Below are positions 18,004 through 27,901 of a stretch of DNA of 64,000 nt, one piece after another; within the stretch, counting starts at the first letter, position 1; each line of letters starts with the position of its first letter. Made by a program: the position numbers and the translations under genes. This DNA comes from Stieleria maiorica (GTDB taxonomy: Bacteria; Planctomycetota; Planctomycetia; Pirellulales; Pirellulaceae): the NCBI RefSeq assembly GCF_008035925.1, contig NZ_CP036264.1:3282443-3346442 (forward strand). The letters run 5' to 3'. The notes below the pieces were generated by a model. That model had not been told where the DNA came from. It saw nothing but the letters and a program-made list of their open reading frames with translations, and did not search any database.

Positions 18004-19465
18004 TTTGGATGTCCCAAACGATCGGCAACACCCAATAAACAAACACGGTCAACAACACGATCGAGATCACGTTCAACCAGATCCCCACACGCACCATGTC
18101 CGGGATTCGCAAGTGACCCGATCCGAACACGACGGCGTTGGGCGGGGTCGCGACCGGCAACATGAACGCACAGGACGCGGCCACCGTCGCGCCGACCATC
18201 AACAGGAACGGGTGCACGTTCATGGAAACTGCCATCGACGCCAGAATCGGCAACAGCATCGAGGTGGTTGCCAGATTCGACGTGATCTCGGTCAGAAAGT
18301 TGACCGCCGCGACCAGGATCAACACCAGCAGCAGCATCGACACCGACTCGAGCAACGTCGTTTGTGAACCGATCCATACCGCCAATCCGCTGGACGTGAA
18401 CCCCTCGGCGAGTGCCATCCCGCCGCCGAACAGCAACACGATTCCCCAGGGCAGGTTCTTGGTGTCTTCCCAATCGAGCAGCGGCAACGGTTTGGCATCT
18501 TCGTTGACGTTGCCACTGGGAATCAAGAACAGGCACAGCCCACCGGTCATGGCGATGATCGTGTCATCCAGTCGTGGGAATAACCCCAGTTGCTGTTGCA
18601 AAAACGACCGGCTGATCCATGCCGCCGCCGTCAAGGAGAACACGCCGAGCAGTAGCTTTTCTTCCCTCGAAAACGCCTTCAACGCATGGAGCTGCTTCTG
18701 GATCTCCTGGCGTCCGCCGGGAAAACTCTTCTGTCGGAACTGGAACGCGAATCGTGTTAGGTAGACCCAACACAGGGCCAGCAAGATCAGCGAGATCGGC
18801 AATCCAAACTTGAACCACTGCAAAAAGCTGATTTCCACGCCGTAGACTTCTTCGACGACACCGGCCAGCACCAGATTGGGCGGCGTGCCGATCAGGGTGG
18901 CGATGCCGCCGATCGACGCGCTGTAGGCGATCGCCAGCATCAACGCCTTGCCAAACGTCTCGTTTTCACCGGCCTCCGTTTGCGGGTTGTCACGCAGCTG
19001 GGCCACGATGGCCATCCCGATGGGAAGCATCATCACCGCAGTGGCGGTGTTGGAAATCCACATCGACAATCCCGCGGTGGCGACCATGAATCCGAGAATG
19101 ATGCTGGTGATGTTGGTGCCGATCAAGTTGATGATGTTCAGCGCGATCCGCCGGTGCAGGCCCCATTTTTCGATCGCAATCGCGATCAAAAAACCGCCGA
19201 TGTACAGAAAGATGTAGCGGTGGCCGTACTGGGACGTGGTCGCTTGCAAGTCGACGGCTCCGGTCGACGAAAACAAAACGATCGGCAGCAGCGCCGTCGC
19301 GGCAATCGGGATCGCTTCGGTCACCCACCAGACGGCGATCCAAGCCGTCGCCGCCAACACCGCGTTGGCCTCGGGGCTCAGTCCAGACGGGTGAAAGAAC
19401 ATCAAAATCAGAGCAAACAAGATCGGCCCGGCGAGGCGTCCGACAAACTTGGCAGAGAAGGTCAT
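17975..19465 (-). CDS. SLC13/DASS family anion:sodium symporter
   Basis: A 496-residue inner-membrane transporter of the divalent-anion:sodium symporter family, related to VcINDY and mammalian NaDC/NaS carriers. The first repeat has SNTATAVMMLPIGMAIV and later GTPPNLVLAG; the second has EITSNLATTSMLLP and the family signature ATPPNAVVFGSGHLRIPDM. The first SNT motif is intact; in the second the third position is leucine (SNL), a place where variation occurs in the family. Substrates are typically dicarboxylates or sulfate; the sequence does not decide. The gene is convergent with the hydrolase and overlaps it by 29 bases. Confidence 0.93.
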   Translation of the reverse strand: MTFSAKFVGRLAGPILFALILMFFHPSGLSPEANAVLAATAWIAVWWVTEAIPIAATALLPIVLFSSTGAVDLQATTSQYGHRYIFLYIGGFLIAIAIEKWGLHRRIALNIINLIGTNITSIILGFMVATAGLSMWISNTATAVMMLPIGMAIVAQLRDNPQTEAGENETFGKALMLAIAYSASIGGIATLIGTPPNLVLAGVVEEVYGVEISFLQWFKFGLPISLILLALCWVYLTRFAFQFRQKSFPGGRQEIQKQLHALKAFSREEKLLLGVFSLTAAAWISRSFLQQQLGLFPRLDDTIIAMTGGLCLFLIPSGNVNEDAKPLPLLDWEDTKNLPWGIVLLFGGGMALAEGFTSSGLAVWIGSQTTLLESVSMLLLVLILVAAVNFLTEITSNLATTSMLLPILASMAVSMNVHPFLLMVGATVAASCAFMLPVATPPNAVVFGSGHLRIPDMVRVGIWLNVISIVLLTVFVYWVLPIVWDIQISEFPDTWR

Positions 19466-19507
19466 GGTGTGCGTGGTCGTCCTACCGGCGTCAGCTGCGG
19501 CAGGGGC

Positions 19508-19571
19508 GTAGGAAGATTTTGGGGTAAGAAGATTTTGGGGTAGGAAGATTTTGGGGTAGGAAGATTTTGGG
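19508..19571 (+). repeat. Tandem array, four 16-bp units
   Basis: Four exact-length copies of GTAGGAAGATTTTGGG at 19508, 19524, 19540 and 19556; only the second differs (GTAAGAAG). There are no spacers, so it is not CRISPR. A related single unit occurs at 44195-44221 and in inverted form at 19609-19640. Confidence 0.9.
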
Positions 19572-19608
19572 GAAACAGTGGAGCTGGTTCAGGCACGCGT
19601 CGGCGCGC

Positions 19609-19640
19609 AAATTTTCTTACCTCCGAAATCTTCCTACCCC
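19609..19640 (-). repeat. Inverted relative of the 16-bp unit
   Basis: On the minus strand this reads GGGGTAGGAAGATTTCGGAGG then TAAGAAAATTT. The first part matches the tandem unit and the whole resembles 44195-44221. With the array 40 bases away it could form a hairpin. Confidence 0.7.
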
Positions 19641-19897
19641 AACCTCAACGCCGGACTTTCCCGTCTGGATCCGGGCCCTGAATGGTCGATCGGCCGACCA
19701 ATCTAACAGATCTCATCGACGGGAAGAGACGCCGACGGTGCGACGACTTCGTTTCCGAACGCAAACGCGAAAACCGAGGAAACCGATCGACGCATCAGCG
19801 AGTTTGACCATTCAGGAATGTCATCGATCGAGTATCCTGTGGTTTGGCCTGCCTTGCATCTCCCTCCCCTGACTCTTCCCCTCCTTTGATCCCCCCG

Positions 19898-22800
19898 ATG
19901 AAACCTTCCTGTTTTGCCCCGTGGCGTTCGCTGCTGCTCGTGTCCATGTCGGTGTTCTTGCCGAATCTACTCTCAGCCCAGTCATTCTCGCCTCGATTCC
20001 AAACGATCGTCCTGAGCGAATCGTTTCACAGCGAAGGTGCCGACGCGGCGGACATCGATGGTGACGGGAACGTCGACATCGTTTCCGGGCCGTTTTGGTA
20101 CCGAGGGCCGGACTTCCGCACGCGGCATGCTTACGCCGTGGTCAAGGATTACCCGATCAAGGGTTACTCCGATCACTTCTTTTCCTTCGCACGTGATTTC
20201 AACGGTGATGGTCACGTGGACGTTTTCTGTATCCCGATGCCCGGCACGGCGGGCGTGTGGTACGAGAATCCGGGGACCGCGGACCGAACATCGGTTTGGA
20301 ACAGCCACGTCGTGTTGGCGAGCGTGGACAACGAGTCGCCGACGCTGGCGGACATCAACGGCGATGGCGTCGAGGAACTGGTCTGCATCCACCAGGGACG
20401 CTACGGCTATGCCCAGCCCGACGCCACTGATCCGACCGCACCGTGGACGTTCACCGCCGTCAGCGAGAACCGCGGTTACGGGCGATTCACGCACGGGTTG
20501 GGTGTCGGCGATGTGGACGGCGACGGACGTGCCGACGTGCTGGAAAAAGATGGCTGGTGGCAACAGACCAAGACGGCCGGCGAAACGTTCCAATTTCATC
20601 CGGTGAAGTTCGCCGAATCGGGCGGATCGCAAATGTTCGCCTATGACTTTGACGGCGACGGGGACAATGATGTGCTGTCGGTGCAGAACGCACACGGTTA
20701 TGGATTAAGCTGGTTCGAGCGACGCGGCAGCGACGACGAGTTTCTGTTCGTCGAACGTCCGATTCTGGGCAGCGAGCCGTCGGGCAATCCTTACGGACTG
20801 GCGATTTCCCAAATGCATGCCGTCGCGCTGGCCGACATCGACGGCGATGGCGTCAAAGACATCGTGACTGGCAAGCGGTTCTGGGCACACGGCGGAAATG
20901 ACCCGGGCGCATCCGAGTTGCCGGTGTTGTACTGGCTGCGCACGGTCCGCTCCGAGTATGGCGTCGACTTCCAGCCGCATCTGATCGACACCCGTGTCGG
21001 TGTCGGAACTCAGTTGACCACCGCCGACGTCGACCGCAACGGACACGTCGATATCGTTGTCGGAAACAAATTGGGGACCTATGTGTTGCTTAACAGCGGA
21101 AACGCCGAACCGGCCCCCGAACCGTCAACGACGGCGGCGCACACCGTCGGCAGCGACGAATTTAAAACCGCCGTCAGGACCACCGAGCCCCTGACACCCG
21201 AACAGGAAGGCGAGACGTTTGTTCTGCCGGCCGGATTCAGCGTGCAGCTTGTCGCCGCCGAACCCGAGATCGCCAAGCCGATGAACATGGCCTTTGATGC
21301 CAAGGGGCGATTGTGGGTCAGCAGCAGTGTTGAGTACCCGTTTCCCGCCGCCGAAGGCGAGGGCCGCGATACGATCAAAATCCTGGAGGACACCGACAAC
21401 GACGGTCGCGCCGACAAGGTCATCACGTTTGCCGACGGGTTGAACATCCCGATCGGATTGTATCCCTATCGTGACGGCGTGATCTGTTACAGCATCCCGA
21501 ACATCTGGTTCCTGCGTGACACCGACGGCGACGATCGGTGCGACACACGCCAGGTCCTGTACGGACCGTTCGACTACTCGCGCGACACCCATGGCATGTG
21601 CAACGGATTCACCCGTGGATTCGACGGTTGGCTGTACGCCTGCCACGGTTTCAACAATCAATCCTCGGTCACCGGCGGTGACGGACACACGGTCACGATG
21701 CACTCGGGCAACACGTTTCGGATTCGCACCGATGGATCGCGAATCGAACACTTCACCGACGGCCAAGTCAATCCGTTCGGCATGGCGATCGATCCCGACG
21801 GTGACTTGTTCACCGCCGACTGTCACACCAAGCCGGTCACCTTGCTGATGCAAGGCGGCGTGTATCAAGGATTCGGCAAGCCCCATGATGGCCTGGGTTT
21901 CGTCCCCAACGTGATGGAACACTTGCACGGAAGCACGGCCATCGGCGGAATCGCACTGTATCACGACGACGCGTTCCCTCCGGTCTTTCACGGCAACTCC
22001 TTCGGCGGCAACGTGATGACCAGCCGGATCAATCGCAATTCGATTCACCGCACCGGATCGACCGTTTCGGCACGCGAAGAATCCGATTTCTTGATCTCCG
22101 GCGACCCCTGGTTCCGACCCGTCGATTTGCAGGTCGGTCCCGATGGTGCCTTGTACGTCGCCGACTTTTACAACCGCATCATCGGGCACTACGAAGTCGG
22201 GCTCGATCACCCCGGTCGTGATCGTCATCGGGGGCGGATCTGGCGGATCGTTTTTGATGACCCGGCGGGATCGCGTCGCGACATGCCGGCCCTGACGGCA
22301 AGTCGTGCGCCAGGACAGACGGACGATCACGAGATGTCCCAGGTGATCGGTCAGCTGGATTCACCGAGCCTGCCCCGACGTGCCCTGGCAGCCGATCAAC
22401 TGGCCGATCAGTTCGGTGCCGCTGCGGTCGATCCCGTTCGCAGAGCGTTGGCCGAGAGCACCAGCGCCGACGCGAAAGTTCAAATGCTGTGGGTTTTGCA
22501 CCGCTTGGGTGTGATCACCGATTCCGAGATCCAGACCGCGGCGCAGGACGAATCCGCCAGGGTGCGCGTTCACGCGATGCAGCTGATCGGGACCAGAGTT
22601 GGTGTCGATGACGCGCTGTCGTCATGGTTGATCACCGGACTGAACGATCCCGACGCGATGGTGCGACGCGGTGCGGCGATGGCCGCGTCGAAGTCTGCCT
22701 CGATGCCGTTGACCGCAGCGCTGATGAAGACGCTGCATCAAACCCCCGCGTCGGATGCCCACCTGGTTCATGCGATCCGCATGTCACTGCGCGACCACCT

Positions 22801-24607
22801 TCGCGACGCCGATCGATTTCGCGTCTTCACCGAGTCCCTGTCCACGCAAGACATGCGGGTCGTGATCGACCTTTGCCTGGGGATCCGGACCGAGTTTGCC
22901 GGCGAGTATCTTGCCGCCCACGTGTCACAGCTTCAAGACTTACAGCCTGATCAGCTTTCGACGTATCTCTCATTTGCCGCCCGGTATGCTTCACCGCAGC
23001 ACCTGGATTCGATCGCCGCGATGGCGCAAAACCGTTTCGCCGAGGACCTTGCCTTCCAAGAAGACCTGCTGCGTTCGATCCGAAACGGGCTCGGCCAGCG
23101 CGGCATCGACGCCCCGCCTGTGGTGACCGATTGGGCGACGCGTCTGGCACGTCGCTATCTTGGTCTGCGTGAGGGGGATACGTTGTTGCCGGAGAGCCCG
23201 CGACACATCGGCTGGACCTACTTGCCTTATCCCGGCACGCCGGACCACGGCAACCCATGGGTGTTGTCGAACAAACGCAATTCAGCCGACGGCCAACGGG
23301 CATCCAAGCTGCACAGCAGTTTTCCGCTCGGTGAATCCAGGACGGGCATCTATCGCAGCGATTCATTCCAGCTGCCGGAGCAACTGTCGTTTTATGTGGC
23401 CGGTCACGACGGCGTTCCCGACAAACCGCTCCAGAACTTGAACGTGGTGCGTGTTCGCGATGCGGTGTCCCAAGCGGTGCTGCAGACATGGAGCCCGCCG
23501 CGGAATGACACCGCACAGGAGGTCACCTGGCAAACCGGTGATGCGGCCGGTCGCGACGTGTTCGTCGAATTGGTGGACGGGGACACCGCCGGGGCTTATG
23601 CCTGGATGGCGGTGGGACGTTTTTCGATCGACGGGTTGAATCCCAGTGACCAGGCGAGTGAATTCAGTCAGGCCGCTCGATTGATCGGCGACTTCACGCT
23701 GAACGATCTCGCCGGCGTGGCGACACAGGTGCTTCGTGACGGTGACGTCGGCCGTCAGCTCGCCGCCGACTTTGCGACGGCTCTGGCGGCGTTGAATCCC
23801 AACTCGCAAACCTCGGCGATCGCCGAATCCATCTCTGTTGTGGGCGTTGATCGGGCGTTGCGCGGCGAACTGACCGAATTGCTGTTGAATTCCAACGGCG
23901 GCCAACTGGTTCCCGTGATTGGCAAGGTCACCAAGCTGGCCACCGCAGCCGAACAGTTGCGGATCGCGGGGCAGCTCTCTTCGGATCAAGCCGGCGTGGA
24001 AACGTTGTTGGCACTCGTGGAAGCGGGGCAGGCATCGCCGCGACTGTTGGTCGATCCGGCCATCAGCGGCAAACTGGACAGTTTAGCGACCGAGGAGCAC
24101 TCACGGCGGATCTCAAAACTGACCGGAGATCTGCCGATCGAGGACCAAGCACTGGTCGCGGCAATGAACGCGCGGAAATCGGCCTATTTACGGGACGGAG
24201 GCGATGCCGCCGTCGGGGCCGCCTTGTTTACCAAGCAGTGTGCCGTCTGCCATCAAATCGCCGGTAAAGGGGTGGCGGTCGGTCCGAACCTGGACGGGGT
24301 GGGAAACCGTGGGTTGGACCGGTTGATCGAAGACGTGCTGACCCCGAACCGGAACATTGACGCGGCGTTTCGAGCCAGCGTCGTGCTGACCGATGACGGT
24401 CAGGTGTACAGTGGTTTGATCAAGCGGACCGATGGTGAACAGTTGCTGATCGTCGATCAGACGGGCAAAGAAATCAACGTCCCCGTCGACGAGATCGTCA
24501 GACAGAAGATCGTGGGCAATTCACCGATGCCGGCAAACTTTCATGAAACGCTTGGCGAGGGGCAAACCAAAGACTTGCTGGCCTACCTGTTGTCGTTGAC
24601 TCACTAA
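19898..24607 (+). CDS. VCBS-dehydrogenase-HEAT-cytochrome c giant
   Basis: A 1569-residue exported protein; the start at 19898 (MKPSCFAPWRSLLLVSMSV) gives a signal peptide ending LLSAQ. Residues about 25-410 form an FG-GAP/VCBS-type propeller with Ca-binding loops such as DIDGDGNVDIV and DFDGDGDNDVL. Residues about 440-800 match the planctomycete membrane-bound dehydrogenase domain (TIGR02604-like, sorbosone-dehydrogenase-type propeller; SVQLVAAEPEIAKPMNMAFD, DGALYVADFYNRIIGHYE). Helical HEAT-like repeats follow to about 1000. The C terminus is the Pirellula/Verrucomicrobium-type heme-binding domain: CAVCH near residue 1447, then VGPNLDGVGNRGLDRLIED and SPMPANF, whose methionine is a likely axial ligand. 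It is probably a periplasmic oxidoreductase with its own electron outlet; substrate unknown. The next gene is 84 bases downstream on the same strand. Confidence 0.93.
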   Translation: MKPSCFAPWRSLLLVSMSVFLPNLLSAQSFSPRFQTIVLSESFHSEGADAADIDGDGNVDIVSGPFWYRGPDFRTRHAYAVVKDYPIKGYSDHFFSFARDFNGDGHVDVFCIPMPGTAGVWYENPGTADRTSVWNSHVVLASVDNESPTLADINGDGVEELVCIHQGRYGYAQPDATDPTAPWTFTAVSENRGYGRFTHGLGVGDVDGDGRADVLEKDGWWQQTKTAGETFQFHPVKFAESGGSQMFAYDFDGDGDNDVLSVQNAHGYGLSWFERRGSDDEFLFVERPILGSEPSGNPYGLAISQMHAVALADIDGDGVKDIVTGKRFWAHGGNDPGASELPVLYWLRTVRSEYGVDFQPHLIDTRVGVGTQLTTADVDRNGHVDIVVGNKLGTYVLLNSGNAEPAPEPSTTAAHTVGSDEFKTAVRTTEPLTPEQEGETFVLPAGFSVQLVAAEPEIAKPMNMAFDAKGRLWVSSSVEYPFPAAEGEGRDTIKILEDTDNDGRADKVITFADGLNIPIGLYPYRDGVICYSIPNIWFLRDTDGDDRCDTRQVLYGPFDYSRDTHGMCNGFTRGFDGWLYACHGFNNQSSVTGGDGHTVTMHSGNTFRIRTDGSRIEHFTDGQVNPFGMAIDPDGDLFTADCHTKPVTLLMQGGVYQGFGKPHDGLGFVPNVMEHLHGSTAIGGIALYHDDAFPPVFHGNSFGGNVMTSRINRNSIHRTGSTVSAREESDFLISGDPWFRPVDLQVGPDGALYVADFYNRIIGHYEVGLDHPGRDRHRGRIWRIVFDDPAGSRRDMPALTASRAPGQTDDHEMSQVIGQLDSPSLPRRALAADQLADQFGAAAVDPVRRALAESTSADAKVQMLWVLHRLGVITDSEIQTAAQDESARVRVHAMQLIGTRVGVDDALSSWLITGLNDPDAMVRRGAAMAASKSASMPLTAALMKTLHQTPASDAHLVHAIRMSLRDHLRDADRFRVFTESLSTQDMRVVIDLCLGIRTEFAGEYLAAHVSQLQDLQPDQLSTYLSFAARYASPQHLDSIAAMAQNRFAEDLAFQEDLLRSIRNGLGQRGIDAPPVVTDWATRLARRYLGLREGDTLLPESPRHIGWTYLPYPGTPDHGNPWVLSNKRNSADGQRASKLHSSFPLGESRTGIYRSDSFQLPEQLSFYVAGHDGVPDKPLQNLNVVRVRDAVSQAVLQTWSPPRNDTAQEVTWQTGDAAGRDVFVELVDGDTAGAYAWMAVGRFSIDGLNPSDQASEFSQAARLIGDFTLNDLAGVATQVLRDGDVGRQLAADFATALAALNPNSQTSAIAESISVVGVDRALRGELTELLLNSNGGQLVPVIGKVTKLATAAEQLRIAGQLSSDQAGVETLLALVEAGQASPRLLVDPAISGKLDSLATEEHSRRISKLTGDLPIEDQALVAAMNARKSAYLRDGGDAAVGAALFTKQCAVCHQIAGKGVAVGPNLDGVGNRGLDRLIEDVLTPNRNIDAAFRASVVLTDDGQVYSGLIKRTDGEQLLIVDQTGKEINVPVDEIVRQKIVGNSPMPANFHETLGEGQTKDLLAYLLSLTH

Positions 24608-24691
24608 TGTTCGCGACGCGATGTTTCATCGGGTACGATGATGGAGTGGCGGACTTTTCCATAGGGACGAGGCAATCAGGGGAGCACGGTG

Positions 24692-26230
24692 ATGATCAAT
24701 CGGCCAGCAACAACGAGCGGGCGTCGGCGTTTCATGGGCGTCTGCGGTGGCGTCACGGCAGCGGTTGCCCTGGCGGAACTTGAAATCATTAACCGTTTGC
24801 CGCGGGTCAGTGCCGCCGAGGCGACACTTGATCAACAGGCCGTTCGGTTTAGCGACGACATCGAACCGCTGGTGCGATTGTTGGAAGACACCCCGCGCAA
24901 TCGCGTCGTGGAAGTGTTTGCCGACAAGGTCCACGGCGGCACGTCCTATCGCGAGGTGCTGACCGCGCTGTTGTTGGCCGGTGTCCGCAACGTCCAGCCG
25001 CGACCGAGTGTCGGATTCAAATTCCATGCGGTGTTGGTGGTCAATTCGGCGCACTTGGCCAGCCTCGCTTCACCGGACCAGGATCGATGGCTGCCGATCT
25101 TCTGGGCGCTGGATTACTTTAAATCCTCCCAGGACCGCGACGTCCGCGAGGGCAATTGGACGATGGCGGCGGTCGACGAATCGTCCGTGCCCGCACCGCA
25201 CTTGGCCCGCCAAGCATTCATCGACGCGATGGACCGCTGGGACGTCGATGCGGCCGACGTGGCGATCGCCGGATTGGCCCGGTCGGCCGGTGCGAACGAG
25301 GTGTTTGAGCTGATGGCCCACTACGGATGCCGAGATTTCCGCAGCATCGGACACAAGGCGATTTTCGTGGCGAACGGTTTTCGTACGTTGCAATGCATCG
25401 GCTGGCGCTACTCCGAGCCGGTGTTGCGATCGCTGACCTATGCACTGCTGAACCACAACGGCGAACCCAATCCCGCCGACAGCGACTTGACGCCCGATGC
25501 CGCGTGCCGCGTGACCGAGGAATTGATGGACGGATTCGGCGACCATTGGAACAGTGGCAAAATGGATCCGGCAGCTTCCTTGGCACATTTGGACGCGCTC
25601 CGGGATGCGTCGCCGGAGCAGGCCGTGCGCGAGACGGCGGCACTGATTCAATCCGGGATTCATCCCCAGTCGATCGCCGACGCGTTGTTCTTGTCGGCCG
25701 GTGAAATGTTGATGCAGCAACCGGGAATCATCTCACTGCATTCGTCGACGACCACCAACGCGATGCAGTACGCGTATCGCACCGCGCGCGATCCCAAGAC
25801 CCGGTTGCGTCTGCTGTTGCAAAACGCCGCCTTCATCCCCCACTTCCGATCGTCGATGCAGTCGCGTGGCAAGGTGGCAAACAAGCAAATCAACGAACTG
25901 CAACAGTTGGATGCTCCCGCCACCACGATGTCGCCGACCAAGATTTTTGAAAGCGCCAATCAAGACCGTGCCGGGGCGTCACATGCCGCGATGCAATTCC
26001 TGGCCGGTGGCGGCCAGGCCGAACAGATGATCCAAACGGCTCGCCAACTGGTGTTTCTGAAAGGCAACGACTCCCACGACTACAAATTCAGCTCGGCGGT
26101 GCTGGAAGATTTTTATGCCGTCTCGCCCGAGTTCCGCAACAGTTACCTGGCCGCGTCGACTTACCTGTTGCCGGCCAGCGGAGACCGCGACAACGGACTG
26201 GTCGATCGAATTCGCTCGGCGATCGGATAG
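24692..26230 (+). CDS. Tat-exported unknown, histidine-rich helices
   Basis: About 512 residues. ATG at 24692 is preferred, seven bases after AGGGGAG; a GTG at 24689 is adjacent. The N terminus has a twin-arginine signal (SGRRRFMGVCGGVTAAVALA), so the protein is probably exported folded, often a sign of a cofactor. The body is mostly helical with recurring histidines in hydrophobic contexts: GFKFHAVLVVNSAHLASL, HYGCRDFRSIGHKAIFVANG, LLNHNGEP and IISLHSSTTTNAMQYAYR. I do not recognise the family; a questin-oxidase-like fold is one untested idea. It follows the cytochrome-tailed protein after 84 bases, suggesting a shared transcript and possibly a redox partnership. Confidence 0.75.
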   Translation: MINRPATTSGRRRFMGVCGGVTAAVALAELEIINRLPRVSAAEATLDQQAVRFSDDIEPLVRLLEDTPRNRVVEVFADKVHGGTSYREVLTALLLAGVRNVQPRPSVGFKFHAVLVVNSAHLASLASPDQDRWLPIFWALDYFKSSQDRDVREGNWTMAAVDESSVPAPHLARQAFIDAMDRWDVDAADVAIAGLARSAGANEVFELMAHYGCRDFRSIGHKAIFVANGFRTLQCIGWRYSEPVLRSLTYALLNHNGEPNPADSDLTPDAACRVTEELMDGFGDHWNSGKMDPAASLAHLDALRDASPEQAVRETAALIQSGIHPQSIADALFLSAGEMLMQQPGIISLHSSTTTNAMQYAYRTARDPKTRLRLLLQNAAFIPHFRSSMQSRGKVANKQINELQQLDAPATTMSPTKIFESANQDRAGASHAAMQFLAGGGQAEQMIQTARQLVFLKGNDSHDYKFSSAVLEDFYAVSPEFRNSYLAASTYLLPASGDRDNGLVDRIRSAIG

Positions 26231-26340
26231 GGAAGGTTTCAGGCTTCAGGTTTCAAAACTGCCCGAAATCTTCGCCTTACCCATTTTCCTGTCTGCATTC
26301 CTTTGCCCGTCCCCCATGTTTCTGTCCCCTCGCTGCGGTC

Positions 26341-26754
26341 CTAGTGCCGCTCGCGTGTCGGTTCGCGGTTGAGCAAACGATTGAGTTGTCCCGAGAATTC
26401 TTGCAAATCCAGCGGTTTGACGAGCACACAGTCCGGTCCGTCGACGGCTTGGTCGCTGTGCTGTGCGTCGATGCTGCCGGTAATGACGATGACGGGCGTG
26501 TTCGGGGCGATCGTCTTGACTTCTTGGGTCAGTCGCAAGCCGTTCATGCCGGGCATGTTCATGTCGGTCAGAACCAAGTCGTACTTCTCTTGGCGGATCA
26601 TCTCCAGCCCCGCCGCCGCGCTTTCGGCGCACTCAATTTGATAGCCTAAGGTTTGCATCAAAACTGTCAGCGACTTGAGTCCCAGGACATCGTCGTCGAT
26701 GTACAGCAATTTGACCGCACCGTGTCGGTTCATCAGTTCAGCCGAATTCGCCAC
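26341..26754 (-). CDS. Response regulator, receiver domain only
   Basis: 137 residues from the GTG at 26754, supported by AGGAGG six bases upstream; an ATG seven codons later lacks such a site. Receiver domain motifs: LLYIDDDVLGLKSL, the phosphoacceptor in DLVLTDMNMPGMNGLRL, the switch region PVIVITGSIDAQHSD, and the lysine in CVLVKPLDLQEF. No output domain is present. No kinase is adjacent in an operon; the PAS kinase at 27902 is the nearest candidate partner. It likely acts by phosphotransfer or protein contact. Confidence 0.92.
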   Translation of the reverse strand: MANSAELMNRHGAVKLLYIDDDVLGLKSLTVLMQTLGYQIECAESAAAGLEMIRQEKYDLVLTDMNMPGMNGLRLTQEVKTIAPNTPVIVITGSIDAQHSDQAVDGPDCVLVKPLDLQEFSGQLNRLLNREPTRERH

Positions 26755-27068
26755 CCCAACCTCCTGTATCGGATCGGTCCGTTCAGATCTTCTGATTCAT
26801 CGGGACCATGTATTCTTACGCCCGGTTAAACCCCACGGCGGCAAAAAACGTTCGCACCGATTTACCGATGATAACGGTTTCTGTGCACGCGGGTGGCAGA
26901 TTCTATGGACTGGCGGGTGCGACGTCGAGTTGCGTCCTTGTTCGTCTTTCTCGATTCCGAGTACGATGTTAGGGACATGGCCGGCCGACGGATCACAATC
27001 GGCAACTTTTCCACTCCCCGCGTGCCGTTTGCGATTCGCCCGAAGCGATCATCGATCAAAGCAGGACA
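26755..27068. other. Divergent promoter gap
   Basis: A 314-base gap between the response regulator and the divergently transcribed phosphoesterase. No gene is seen. It must contain both promoters, but no clear -35/-10 pair or operator could be picked out by eye. Confidence 0.45.
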
Positions 27069-27815
27069 ATGATGAGTGAAACTGGATCGTCCAACGGTTA
27101 CTTCGTTTCCGATTTGCATCTGTTTTCCAGCCGTTCGACGGGGGATTTGATCCTGCCGGAACTCCGTCAGAAGGCACGTCAAACGCACACCGTGGTGCTG
27201 GGCGGTGACATCTTTGATTTCAAGTGGAGCACGCACGAGAGCGACGAGAAATCGGTGGAAAAGGCCATCGAATGGATCGAGGATTTGTTGGATCAAAACG
27301 AGGGTTGTGAATACCACTACATTTTGGGCAATCACGACTCGCGTCCCGAGTTTGTCAAGGAGTTGATTGCGTTGGCGTCGCGACACCCCAATTTCACTTG
27401 GCATCGCTACTTTGCCCGTCTGGATAATTGTTTATTTTTGCACGGTGATGTCGCCGACGGGCCACTGGATCATGCGCGTTTAGATTCGCGTCGAGAAAAA
27501 TTCGAGCGGAAGAAGAAAAAGACGGGATTGTGGCACGTCGCTTATGACATGGCGATTCACGCTCGACTGCACCGTTTGGTCGTGTTGTCGATCCGCGAAA
27601 TGGTCGTGCTGCGACGTGTGAAAGAGTACGTCGAAAGCATCGGTCATGGTCTTTCCGAGGGCGTGACAGATGTTTACTTCGGACACACCCACGTCGAACT
27701 CGATGGCATCCAGTATCAGGGGCTTTGCTTTCACAACGGCGGCGCCGCCATCCGCGGCATGAAGTTTCGGATCGTTGAAACGACACTCGGCGCACCGGCC
27801 AGCGTGCGGGCCTGA
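27069..27815 (+). CDS. LpxH-like metallophosphoesterase
   Basis: A 248-residue calcineurin-type phosphoesterase with all five metal-site blocks: FVSDLHLFS, VVLGGDIFDFK, YILGNHDSRPEF, LFLHGDVADGP and YFGHTHVELDG. The arrangement, with a helical insert rich in lysine/arginine (REKFERKKKKTG) before the last block, resembles UDP-2,3-diacylglucosamine hydrolases of lipid A synthesis. Without lipid A neighbours the substrate is only inferred; it could be another phosphodiester or pyrophosphate. No signal peptide. It precedes the PAS kinase on the same strand by 86 bases. Confidence 0.88.
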   Translation: MMSETGSSNGYFVSDLHLFSSRSTGDLILPELRQKARQTHTVVLGGDIFDFKWSTHESDEKSVEKAIEWIEDLLDQNEGCEYHYILGNHDSRPEFVKELIALASRHPNFTWHRYFARLDNCLFLHGDVADGPLDHARLDSRREKFERKKKKTGLWHVAYDMAIHARLHRLVVLSIREMVVLRRVKEYVESIGHGLSEGVTDVYFGHTHVELDGIQYQGLCFHNGGAAIRGMKFRIVETTLGAPASVRA

Positions 27816-27901
27816 AATTGCCACTCTTTCAGATGTCTGGCGGAAACATTCGCCCCCCCCTTCGATCGGGTATAGAATACAGTGGTGTCTGATTTGCTGA
27901 A

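Larger units (their letters stand above)
19466..19897. other. Intergenic gap with tandem and inverted repeats
   Basis: A divergent gap between the SLC13 gene and the large cytochrome-tailed gene. It contains a four-unit tandem array at 19508-19571 and an inverted relative at 19609-19640. The remaining 260 bases show no gene; promoters for both genes should lie here but no consensus is clear. Confidence 0.6.

Noticed and set aside
19508-19571. CRISPR-like array
   Set aside because: The units are contiguous with no spacers, and no cas gene is near. The same applies to the 34-bp units at 30631-30724.
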